A DNA stretch of 64,000 bases. It comes from Nicotiana tabacum. Its lineage: Eukaryota; Streptophyta; Magnoliopsida; Solanales; Solanaceae. The notes under the pieces were generated by a model. The model was not told the origin of the DNA, did no database searches, and worked only from the letters and a program-made list of their open reading frames with translations. Within the stretch, counting starts at the first letter, position 1. Each line of letters begins with the position of its first letter. Location of the stretch: NCBI RefSeq assembly GCF_000715075.1, contig NC_134089.1, positions 66,260,697-66,324,696 on the forward strand, given 5' to 3'. Of the stretch, positions 23,001 to 33,077 are shown one piece after another. The translations under genes and the position numbers were made by a program.

Positions 23001-23837
23001 CACCAGAAGCCCATTTTGTGTATTGTGGACTACCTGTGGACATCAGACTAGCTTGAAGGCCTGGCTTCCAGGTTGACATTGGGCCTGTTAAGGCTCTCTA
23101 TAGTATAATAATTTTTTTCTCATTATGTAATTTATTCGTATTGGTCTATAATAATAATCCTTGTAAAATACAGTTATGGGGTTATTAGTAAAAGCTGGGA
23201 GGGGGAGGGTTATTATATATCTTTGCTTGACACTCGGGTAGAAATCCTACCTATAGGATTACTGATGATTATGTGAGTGTTATACTTGCTTAGATATCAT
23301 GTCTATATGGCTTTCTAATTGTTTTGTTCTGTACTTCACTTGTATGCAAGAAATTCTGTTCATAGATTCTTTGCATTAGAAATCATGTCCACAGGATCCA
23401 TGCACATTTTATGCATTAGTAACCAAATTAATAGGATCTTTTCTGTTTGAATAACAATTTTCCTCGCAGCTGTTGATATCCAATTTTTCCCTATAATACT
23501 TTTGAAGTGCATATATACTCTTAAAGCTATGCATTAACCTCAATAGATATTTTTCCATAATTTTTATATTTTAAAATTAATTTATTCCAGTATTTTTTTT
23601 ATATGAATAATTAAAAAATTGCGTCACAAATGGCTTTGTAGCATTTCATAATTTAATATTTCTATTTATAGTCATATTAAGTTCAAATTATTTTACAACT
23701 GGCCAGATTTATACTTTTGGTTACAATTGCAGTAGCTTTTCAATTATATCCCATGTATGCATTATCACATTATTTTAACAAAAAATAGCTTATCGTATTT
23801 TCTAAATATAGAGTAATTATTTTAAAATATTTCTATG
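20047..23837 (+). repeat. 1.26-kb chimeric tandem repeat at the Ogre-1/Ogre-2 junction
   Basis: The segment 'end of Ogre-1 LTR left part (about 890 bp) plus first about 370 bp of the Ogre-2 LTR' occurs three times head to tail. Ogre-1 parts: 20047-20939, 21312-22202, 22575-23470. Ogre-2 LTR starts: 20940, 22203, 23471; the last one continues into the full LTR. The fusion between units reads ATTTCTATGCAATAGCTCTTCTAAATAC in pieces near 21298-21325 and 22560-22586, while the third Ogre-2 start continues as ATGCATGGAAATTATT. The units differ at only a few sites, so amplification is younger than the elements. Single-molecule checks would exclude an assembly error. Confidence 0.87.
20321..20476 (+). 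repeat. Pair of stem-loops in the transcribed part of the Ogre-1 LTR
   Basis: Two adjacent inverted repeats. The first is CTAGTGTG (20321) with CACTAG (20370-20375). The second is CTGGTGTG (20422-20429) with CACACCAG (20469-20476). Both loops hold a GAGCA(T/C)TGCC...GGGTCC segment. Copies recur in the tandem units and in both Ogre-2 LTRs. They lie about 600 bp downstream of the TATA box, so they would be in the RNA. Confidence 0.65.
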
Positions 23838-24041
23838 CATGGAAATTATTTTTATAATCTATTAATTATTTTATAAAATATTTTTTATAAATTGTTTTGG
23901 TATTTAACAAATAGCCCTATTTGATTCCTAATATTTTCTAGACCTAACCCCTCAAACCAACCCAAAAACCCTTTTAATTTTGCCCAATCCCCTTAGGCCC
24001 AAACATATACCTGTCCGACCCAATACCCCAGTCCAATCCTA

Positions 24042-24066
24042 ACCGTTGATCATTTTGATCAACGGT
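24042..24066 (+). repeat. U3 palindrome, Ogre-2 5' LTR
   Basis: A perfect inverted repeat: ACCGTTGATCA on the left, its complement on the right, and a TTT centre. The 3' LTR copy (39383-39407) has one G-T change in the arm. Confidence 0.85.
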
Positions 24067-25264
24067 CCACAACCCTCTTTCCTAAATTAAACCTAAAAGA
24101 CCTCACATCCAAACCCTCTCATTTCTCTTCTCACACCCGCCGTCATCATCTCCCTCTTCTCTCAAACTCTCTCGACCTAACCATAATTCTAAGCACCGTC
24201 ACGGGCATAAACCTCAACCTTATGAGGCTTCTATGGCTTCTTCGACTAGCCCTGGCCTTCTACACACCATGGCTCTTTGATTTCTTGGATCCTTGAGAAT
24301 ATCTCAAAGGACCTAGTTGGTTCTGGTTTGAAACTTCGTTTATTAGCCTATCTCAGGCCATTTTCTTGACTGTGAGTGAGAACAACTCTTTATTTTGTTA
24401 CGAATCTATGGGTTCTTTACCTATTCTCTCATCTCTGCTATTTTTCTAAAATCCCTAGTTCATTGTTGTCTACTCTTTTCAGATCTTTATAGATCTGAGA
24501 TGATTTAGGTATTATCAAATGTTTTCCTTCAAAAATCCCTTGCTTTAATTGATTATCTCGCTTTTTAATCACTCTTCCTAAACTAGGGTTCATCCCAAAC
24601 TGTTTTTAAAGATTTTTCTAAGTTATTAATGTTTTGTAAATTATTTCTTCTTCACCTCGACTGAATCTTGCACGAGTATTCAAACCCTAGTAGATTCTAT
24701 ATGATATATTGATTTCTTCAATCTTTACTTCAATTTTGGGTATTTCTGTGATACCAGTCGTATTAGTTTACTCTATATTTTGGACTTAAGCATTTTTTTT
24801 ACTTGTCAAATCTAGTACTTCTTTTATTCTGCCCTAATTAATCTCTGTTAAGGTTCAAATCCGCTTTTCCAGCTAAGTTCGATATTTTTGTGAGGTCTTA
24901 GTTTAATTTATGAAATTTGGGTGATTCTTTTGGTAAAACCAGTATTCTTTGAAGTTTCTTACTGATTATTATTTTTGCCCTGTTAAATTTGTGTGCACAA
25001 ATCTTGTTTGTTTCAATATTTGTAATTTTAATTGGTCGCACTTGCCTTAGCTACTCGTCCGCATGATTTTGTGATTTTACTGATCCTTTATTTGGTATGA
25101 TTGGGGTTCTTGCCTTAATTAAACTGTCTTGTTGTTACCGTTACTCAATTACCCCTAATTAGGGGGTCTATTCTAGACTCTCTTATGTTAATTGATTTTG
25201 CGACCTTATGATTGCCCTTAATTGACTGATTTCTAATGCGTTATCTTGTTTTACTCCCAAAGTA

Positions 25265-25273
25265 CTATATATA
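25265..25273 (+). promoter_or_regulatory. TATA box of the Ogre-2 5' LTR promoter
   Basis: CTATATATA about 1.8 kb into the LTR, ahead of CTCTCATTCTGCTCC and ACACACGAACTAAG. This would drive the full-length Ogre-2 RNA. Confidence 0.65.
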
Positions 25274-27960
25274 CACTCTCATTCTGCTCCTTCTACACAC
25301 GAACTAAGTTCAGAGCACACGCACTCTCTCAAACTCTCTTTTCTTTCTCTGCCATTTATGTAAACTATTGGTTTAGCCGGCTAAAAGCCAAGGCTAGACA
25401 GTGGCATTATACTTGCTTTACATTCTGCACTTTGTTTCTTAACTGGTATGTCTCTAGTTCAATTATGAATCTCAAACTCTATGTGTTCCATTCGTGCACT
25501 AGTTTAATTGGCTATGTATTCGATTTATCTTCCTATTTACCGCTTATTCATCATGTCTAAATTATGTCCTTTCTTATTCAAGTATACAATCAATATGCCT
25601 GAGTCTCACTCGATTTTTTGATACATGACCAGCTTGTTTATTAGTTTGTTTGTATTCCCTTTCAGTTAGCATACTCATGTTAGTAACTTGATCTTCTAAT
25701 GTTCTTGATTGGTCCAAAGTGGTATGACCAATCCTATCTTATGCACTCTTGTCTTCAGCATGACTTTTACTCCACTCTTTAACTGCCTATTACCATGACT
25801 GATTTGTTCAGGGGACTCCTAATTGTTCTATGCATTTGTCGTCTCAAATGTTTCCCTGTTTATGTGGTTTCAACTCTATATGTTCCCAATCGCCTTCACC
25901 CCTGTTTTTCAATCTGCTTGTTAAGTGTCTGTGAATTTGGGTATTTTATGATTAATTGTTTGTTTGCTGAATTTGCTCACCTTAGAACTGATTTCAAAAC
26001 TGTTCTTCTACTCTTAGTATTCTTCTCAAAACTTGTCACTCCTAGCATCTTCTTAAAACTGGTTTCATTTTTGAAAACGTTTTCACTCCTAAAGTTATCT
26101 CTACACTGTTTTACTAAGTCTTTCAAAACTATGTTAAGCACTTTCACTTTACTCTTAGACTATTCGGTTCTGCCCCTCTAGTGTGTGTACTGCTTAAGGA
26201 TCCTTAAGATTCCTCTGAACTTTGACACACCAGGGTTGGCCCTTCTACGCTGCGAATAACCAGTCCTCTCGTTTAAGGGTCTTGGTGTGAGCATTACCCA
26301 AGATCCTTGAGGTCCTTAGGTAACTTTGACACGCTAGGGCACCTTTTTGGCTCTGAGACTTTTGGCTTTTGAGACTGTATTAAAATCCTAGCATTCCCAG
26401 GTTTACATTGGGCCTGATTTAGGCATCATATAGTATAGTTTCATTTATTTATGTAATTTATTCAATCCCGTTCTGTAATAGTATTCTTTGTAAATAGATA
26501 TTGGGGTAATTAGTAAAAAGGGGAGGGTTCCTATATGATTTTTGTGGGGAAACCGGGTAGAGATCATGCCTTAGGTTTATATATATTGATTTGCAGTGGA
26601 AATCATGCTTTAGGTTTATATTATGCAATAGATATCATGCCTCTAGGTTTGCTATGCCTATTTGTATTAAACACCATGCCATAAATCTATGCATTAGATA
26701 TTCTGCCTTAGGATAATCATGTTTACTACTTTTGCATACTAGGAAACATTGTTATAGTTCATCATTTTATTTTATATTCTGCCTAAGTCATAGTTACCTA
26801 GAAATCCTATCATTAAGTTATTACTGTAATCATGCTTAATAAAATTACCATCTCTCTATGTGCATTAGAAATCTTGCCTTAGGACTCGGTTTTCATTTGC
26901 TCTAAATCGTATCTTTGTCGCGTAAATGAACAATTATCTATAAATATGTTTAAAGACAGCCCAACACATAGATATCATGTTCTAGTATAAATATGCATGA
27001 AATTAGGTTTTTGTAACATTAATCGCCTAGATCGGCATGCCTATAGGACTGAATAACTTCAAGATGTTTTAATTAGTTCTCAGAATTATGATTGCATACA
27101 GACCCACGCCTAGGCAAGCCTTAGGTAATTAATGGTTTAAAAACTATGAAATTATACTCTGCTTATTTTGTGAATTTGTCCAGGTTTAACAGGCTTTAAA
27201 ATCAGTAGGCAAACTGATTAGGATTCTGTTACTTTGACTTAAAACACATGCTTCATATTATGTGTTTGTAATGCTCACCTAGATATCTTGTTCTAGGACG
27301 TTTTGAAATTCTTTAAAATCTGTTGTTTGAGATGTGCTACGTATTTGTTTATGTGTGGAGGAAAATATGATCCCCTTAATCGCTTCCCTTTTTTACAGTC
27401 TTATATGTTATTTGTTGTCGCTTAGATTTTACCTTTTAAACACTTTAGGAATGACTAGAATTGCCCCAAGTCTAGAGGACCTAGACACCTCCGGGACCAC
27501 AAGGAAGGGACAGGTAAAGCACGCTTAGAGTTCGTTAATTAAACTCGCTTACATAACCTCTAAGAGGGGGGGGGTAATGGGTAGTAAAAAGGATATGATA
27601 ACCTATGCGATAATACCACGTGTAACCCCTCTATTTGAGGAAGGCTTACTGGGTATTTTACAAATGTGATCCTATAGGCTTACCAACTTACGACATCCCT
27701 TCCTCTATATGTGTGCTTAGACTACCTAAACTTCCTTTATTTGCAAATGTGTGCTTAGACTGCTTACTTGTTAAATGACTAATTCACATAATTGAGTTTG
27801 GCCGGGACCCATCGTTGTGGACCGCGAAGGGTGCCTCACATCTTCCCCTCAAGGTTATTTCGAGCCTTTTGTCCTAATATCTGGTAATGCAAACTAGCCT
27901 TTATCCCCCCAATGAATGTCAAAACCTGGACTCCTTGAGGAAAAAGGGGGCACAACAGCA

Positions 27961-27978
27961 TGGCGACTCTGTTGGAGG
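27961..27978 (+). other. Primer binding site of Ogre-2
   Basis: TGGCGACTCTGTTGGAGG three bases after the LTR end. Ogre elements commonly use a tRNA-Arg-type primer with a TGGCGACTC start, and this fits. The exact tRNA isoacceptor was not verified. Confidence 0.75.
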
Positions 27979-28696
27979 TATTTTTAGGCTCTTACCATAA
28001 ATAACTTGTTTTTGTGGATCATTCTTAAGCATGCTTGTTTCTGTTAACCTATGTGCACCCTTTCCCTCCCCCCCCTTGCTTGGATTTACTTGATTATTTT
28101 CAAGAATTTATGATTTCCTTTATTTCCCGAAACTAACTTGCTTCATTGTTTTTCTTTCGTAACTATCTTTCAATTATTTAAATACCGCATTTATCGTTTT
28201 TAAACGTGCAAATACTTGACAACATGCTAATTATTGTTGCATAAATCATGCTCAGCATCATATTCTACTTGTGCGTAATAAATCCTATAGCAACTCATGA
28301 TTAGTGTTTACACTCTTTCTATATATCACCCTTTAAAATTCGGAAAGGCGTATTTGCGGTAAAACTAGTCGATTAGCGGTGCGTTCGACGGTTCTGTGCC
28401 TTTCCCCTTCAAGTTGTCCACTTGAGGGTCCCAGTCTAGACCTCTATAGCAACCTTACACTGATTAATTGTACATGCATCATGGTCAAACCTAGCCGGGA
28501 TAATATGTTGTCCACATAATAACCCTTTAAGACAAGCCTCACCCAATAGTCCATTGGGTTTTCTATAATCCCAAGGGACGCAACCACAACTGTGTGCATT
28601 AATTTGGAGAAATAAGTGTTAATATGCTAATCATTGTTGTATAAATAGACAAATCTGGAAGGGGAAAGGGCCTAACCATCTTTTATTTTGCAGAAA
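27979..28696 (+). other. Ogre-2 5' leader (between PBS and ORF1), non-coding
   Basis: About 720 bp without a credible ORF. Two possible RNA stems lie at its centre: GGAAAGGC (28342-28349) with GCCTTTCC (28398-28405), and CCTTCAAG with CTTGAGGG around TTGTCCA (28406-28428). A TTTTGCAG just before the ORF1 ATG looks like a splice acceptor. This is where a packaging signal would be expected. Confidence 0.6.
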
Positions 28697-30277
28697 ATGA
28701 GGCACTAAGTCCACATATTTGGTATGGTCGGTAGCATACCTTCACTTTTGCTAGATTGGTGGAGGGATCTTCCTTCAAGTGACAAAAATCATGTGAAACG
28801 AGTCTTATGAAATTTTCCTTCTCTGTTGGATCTTCAGCCAAATAAAATGTTGATCGAGGCTTCCACTGTGTTTTGGGACAAGGAAAGGGTTGTGTTCCGC
28901 TTTGGGGACATAAAAATGACCTCTCTTTTGGAAGAAATAGGGGGATTTGATGGGTTGCCTTGGGATAGCTCTAGTTTATTAACGCCTGAAAATCGTACCG
29001 CTAGAGGATTTCTTAAGATGATGGGGCTGAAGAAAATTGATGACTTAGTGTGCCTAAAAACTCCTACATACCTTTCAACTTCCTCTATGAATGATACAGT
29101 CACAGTAGCACTTACCATATTTTTGATGATGAGTTCTCAATCACCTCCTTGGGCTGGATTCATCGTAAGGTCGACGTGTTCATTGTGTGGTTCTTGGGCA
29201 TGCTGGTATTCCCAATCCAAGGGGATAGAATCCATACTAGGGTGGCCATGGTGGCCAAAACTTTGATGGACAAGATCGAAGGGCAGACATATACCATTGT
29301 CCCTATGATCATTGCAGATATGTATCGGGCCTTGGAACACTGTCAGAAGGGGTTAAGATTCTTTGAGGGTTGCAATTTGTTGTTACAGGTTTTGGTTGTT
29401 AGAGCATCTCCAAAAGGGTCAATACCATCAGGAGTTTCCATGAAGGCCATAAAATGACCACATAACTTTCCATCACCCTAAGAGAATGACTTACATTCCG
29501 GACATGTTTGCTCAACCTAAGGATGTTGTAAGATGGGTGCAGTTTTTCAAAAAGTTAACTGAGGACTAGGTTCAGTGGATGTTCGAGTGGTTCCCCACCG
29601 ACGAGTTCATCATCAGATTCAGAGATGTTCCACACTTGGTGTTGATTGGGTTAAGGAGGGTATACACTTATGCTCCCCTTAGGGTTATGAGACATGTAGG
29701 CAAGAGACTGGTCATACCACGGGTCGCTAAAATGAGTCACTTCATAGCTAATTTCCAGGGAGATGTCATCCCATATAAGAATGAGGCACAACATATTTGG
29801 ACTTTGAAGATTATCGTGGAGAAGGATACCATCAAGCCGGACCGATATCATGCTGGTCACTCATACTTTTACCCCTCGTGGTTGGATGATAACATAGCCG
29901 GGATCTTCGAGCCAAGGGTTGGTCTAGGAAACAGGGTCATAGACGAAGTTGTCGAAGACGGATTGAAGTATAACAACCTGCGCAAAAGAGTTCGTGAGTC
30001 TGAAGCTGAGCATATAGAGCAGCATAAGGCCGACATGGAAATGATCAACGAGTGGAAAGAGAGAGCTATTAAATCATGCGAAAGGTTGGAATATCTGGAG
30101 TACAACTTAATAGAATTGGAAGGGAAAATAAGAAAGAGGGTCACCGATTTCCAGAACACTGAGGGAAACGAAAGAGGACATTTGTCAAGGGCATTCTTAC
30201 TACTGAACCTACGCGAACTGGGGGAATTGATCGACAATAGCATCCGGTCTGGAGAGGGTCCATTTGGGACCAAGTAG
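28697..30277 (+). pseudogene. Ogre-2 ORF1, DUF7745-like protein with coiled coil, broken
   Basis: Extra ORF upstream of gag, a hallmark of Ogre elements; its function is unknown. The likely start is the ATG at 28697, in frame with the rest (MRH, then TAA at 28706; also TGA at 28808). Motifs: LLDWWRDLPSSDKNHVKRVL (about 28748-28807), FWDKERVVFRFGDIKMTSLLEEIGGFDG (about 28870-28955), and, after a frameshift near 29145, FLGMLVFPIQGDRIH and IVPMIIADMYRALEHCQKG (about 29296-29352). These resemble the DUF7745 family. Another shift or stop region lies at 29455-29578. The last part (29579-30277) ends in a long charged helix (about 29970-30170), probably a coiled coil, and GEGPFGTK-stop. The same C-terminus survives in Ogre-3 at 55762-55880. 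Confidence 0.75.
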
Positions 30278-30358
30278 ATTGGGTTTACTTGCTTTTATTT
30301 CAAATGTTATAAGGCCGAGTTCCATTAACAATATTATCTTATTTAGTGGGCCAATTGG

Positions 30359-31155
30359 GTGAGTATGGCATCAGAATTTATGGACCGATTCAGGTTCAAC
30401 ACGGAGAATGCACTGGATGTCTTCTACATCCAGATTTTAAAGAAGAAGCCAACTGAGACCTTCCATGAGTATGCTAACCGGTGGAGGTCAGAAGTAGCCA
30501 AGGTTAGACCATCACTAGAAGAAGAACAAATGAACAAGTTCTTCGTCGGGGCATAGGACCCACAATATTATGAAAGGTTAATGGTTATTAAGAATCACAA
30601 ATTCTCTAATATCATCAAACTCAGATAAAGGATTAAAGAAGGTATCAAAAGCGGAATGGTGACAAATTTTGAGGCATTACAGGCCACGAACAAAGCATTG
30701 CAATCAGGCGGTATATCAAAGAAGTGAGATGTGGGGGCAGTAATGGTGGCTCAATGTCCAAAATCTCCACTCACATACCAAACGCCTCCACTCACATGCC
30801 AAACACCTCCACCTACATACCAAACACCTCCACCCACATATCAACCCTCGTCTCCCAGATATTCCCAACCAGCCACAGCCTATCACACCTATAATTCCCA
30901 ACAATCTAATTTTCAGTCACCTCCGACTCGCCAAAACTACCCAAGACCCCGACCTAACTTTGATCGCAAACCACCCAGATAATACACCGCTATTGCTGAA
31001 CCATAGACCAGCTGTATGAAAGGTTGAAGGCCGCTGGTTACGTCACTCCTATTCCCGATGTGGCAGTGGAGAACCCATCTCAATGGGTCAACCCAAACAA
31101 AACATGTGCATATCACTCCGGTATGAAGGGGCACACCATCGACGAGTGCTGAACA
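30359..31155 (+). pseudogene. Ogre-2 gag, N-terminal part missing
   Basis: Retrotransposon Gag remnant. The first recognisable residues (SEFMDRFRFNTENALDV) correspond to the middle of the usual gag core (the 'FxxxFxxN' helix), followed by KKKPTETFHEYANRWRSEVAKVRP and EEEQMNKFFVGA. So several hundred N-terminal codons are absent between ORF1 (ending 30277) and this point. TAG at 30554-30556 and TGA at 30725-30727 interrupt it. A Pro/Thr/Gln-rich stretch with the repeated YQTPP(P/L)T unit is at 30770-30860. A zinc knuckle with Cys/His spacing (CAYHSGMKGHTIDEC, about 31107-31151) is intact, then a TGA. Confidence 0.8.
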
Positions 31156-32378
31156 TTGAAAGACAAAATCCAGACACTAATTCACAACAAGGTCATACAT
31201 GCAAAAGAAGTAGCACCCAACGTCTGCAACAATCCTCTCCCAAATCATAGGGGTGGTGGAATACATGTGATAGAGATAGATGAAGAATGGGATCGTGATG
31301 GGTCAATCGAGCTTATTCGAGAAGGCGGTGACTTTAAACCTGCAGTAATACTCACTCCTATTATAGTACAGACGCAGTTGCCAGTTGAGGTTGAGGTAGC
31401 CGCATCGGTTCAATTTAAGGTAGAGGTAGCTCCACCTACAGCCGTACCTATTCCATTTGAAGTAGAAGTGGACGCACCTTTCATAGTGTCAGTATCAACC
31501 ACACCTCCTTTCAATTCAAAAGCAATACCCTGGGATTACGTTGCCGAAACTAGGCGAAAGGGAAATGCAAAGATGGAAGAATCTGATGCTGCACAAGGAA
31601 TGAACAGGACCGGAAGGGTCTATACACTCGAACACTTGGGAGGATCAAGTAATGAGGCCACTACCAAGCAACCTATTATTGAAACAGGTCCAGATGATCT
31701 TTGGAGGAAAGTACAGGCGAGGGAATACTCATCATTGATCATTTGAACAGAACCCCCGCTCAGATATCCATCCTATCACTGTTGCAAAATTCAAAGGCAC
31801 ACAAAAATGCTTTGATGAAGGTGTTATATGAAGCTTATGTACCCAACAATATCACTTGCGGAGAGATGGCCAACATGGTAGGGCAGGTTCTGAAAAGTCA
31901 TAAGATAACCTTCCATAAGGATGAACTACCACCTGAAGTGTTGAATCATAACCGAGCATTGCATATCACGATATAATTTGAAGACAAATTCATTGCCAGA
32001 GCCTTGATCAATGTAGGTTCAAGCCTTAACATTTGTCTGTTAGATACTGTGAAAAGATTGGGTAAAGGTTTCCATGAAATACGGGCAAGAAGCATGAACG
32101 TGAAAGCTTTTTATGGGTCTCAAAGGGCCACGATTGGGGAGATTAATCTTTTTCTGTAGATGGAGCCAACTTGGTTCGACGTTGAGTTCTTTGTGCTTGA
32201 CATAACATCTTCATACAATCTTCTATTGGGCCGACCTTCGATACATGCCACTGGGGCTGTGGCTTCCACACTACACCAGGATGTGATGTTCAAATGGAAC
32301 CATGAGGAGATGATCATTCATGGAGACGGGAGTAACCCCATTTACACCAGTAAACCATCCCGGTTATCGGGAGAATAA
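31156..32378 (+). pseudogene. Ogre-2 Gag-Pro linker and protease, active site lost
   Basis: 31156-31746 is an open acidic/Pro-Val linker: MKDKIQTLIHNKVI, then repeated VEVEV(A/D)AP-like units at about 31380-31500 and EQ-rich text up to 31740. Protease follows in the next frame (31701-31976, stop TAA at 31974): LMKVLYEAYVPNNITCGEMANMVG. The active-site Asp is replaced by Asn: ALINVGSSLNIC (about 32004-32035) where Ogre-1 has LMDGGSSLNIC. The second motif YNLLLGRPSIHATGAVAST (about 32214-32270) is intact, after a TAG at 32158-32160. The protease would be inactive. Confidence 0.83.
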
Positions 32379-32874
32379 GAAGGCTAGGAGGGGAAACTTA
32401 TCATCACATCGAACATGTCAATGCCGTTGGGAAAGACAAATGGTGGAGTAACAAGATAGAAAGTAGACTAGCATGGTCTAGGTATGAACCCGGTAAAGGG
32501 CTTGGGAAGAATCTCCAGGGCACTACAAAACTAATACAACTAAAACATCATGGTACTACCTTCAGGCTCGGATACTAGTATACATGGCAGGAGTATGATG
32601 ATTGGTCGCCTCCATAGCATGGACCTTATTACCCTCTCAAGCAACCAGTGGCACATTTGGGTCAGACTTTTCACCAGGCTGATACAATATGGGCAACTGC
32701 AAAAGAAGAAGCGTTAGCTGGGTTGACAAATATGTTCCTAGAGGACGAGGATATGGATTGCAGTGCAATAATTGAGGAGGAGGAAGAGGAAGGCCTCAAC
32801 ATTCAAACTGTGGAAAAGGGAGCTGTTCTCAGGAACTGGACTGCCACACCATCCTGGGTCTGCCGAGTCTCTGG
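32379..32874 (+). pseudogene. Ogre-2 protease-to-RT spacer
   Basis: Matches the Ogre-1 spacer. It reads KDKWWSNKIESRLAW near 32437, then HLGQTFHQADTIWATAKEEAL (about 32650-32712), then an acidic run, EEEEEEGLNIQTVEKGAVLRNWT (about 32776-32845). A short frame is open from 32648 to TAG at 32876-32878, which lies inside the splice donor. No enzyme motif is seen. Confidence 0.72.
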
Positions 32875-33077
32875 GTAGCTTGGTAATCGACTTAATTTTA
32901 TTTCTATAACCATGCCAGGCATCTAAGATATTTTCAGTAATTTTGTTTTAAAGACTCACTTGTTTCAAAATAATTGCTCGATTCATGGAGCCGTACCTGT
33001 TTTGGATGTTTTCAATTTTAATCAATGCATTGCTATTTATTATTCATTATTATCTTCCACACTTTTCTTTCTACAAT
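32875..33077 (+). other. Putative intron between spacer and RT, Ogre-2
   Basis: Donor GGG|GTAGCTTGG-type site with the exon ending GG (phase 2), about 203 bp. The acceptor region TTTCTACAAT lacks the final AG found in Ogre-3 (TATACAG). Joined in that phase, the frame runs on as Gly, then VIITFLDEPVTVTCNE. Unspliced RNA stops at TAG. Confidence 0.55.

Larger units (their letters stand above)
23471..27957 (+). repeat. 5' LTR of Ogre-2
   Basis: Starts TGTTGATATCC and ends GGGGCACAACA three bases before the PBS. It matches 38844-43346, except that about 100 bp near its end (the counterpart of 43200-43305) is missing, joining GCAAACTAG to CCCCCAATGAATGTC near 27890-27915. It has a U3 palindrome (24042), a TATA box (25265), stem-loops (about 26180-26340) and many ATCATGCC(T)TAGG words (26560-26900). 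Frames 25246-25560 and 25795-26181 are chance ORFs. Confidence 0.92.

Noticed and set aside
25246..26181. Two hydrophobic ORFs (104 and 128 codons) in the Ogre-2 5' LTR that look like membrane proteins
   Set aside because: T-rich LTR sequence yields Phe/Leu-rich frames. The matching stretch of the 3' LTR (40600-41520) has no equivalent open frames.
30731..30982. Pro/Thr/Gln-rich ORF as a cell-wall (extensin-like) protein
   Set aside because: It sits between the gag core and the zinc knuckle of Ogre-2, and lacks a signal peptide and Ser-Pro4 motifs. A Pro-rich linker is usual in this place of Gag.
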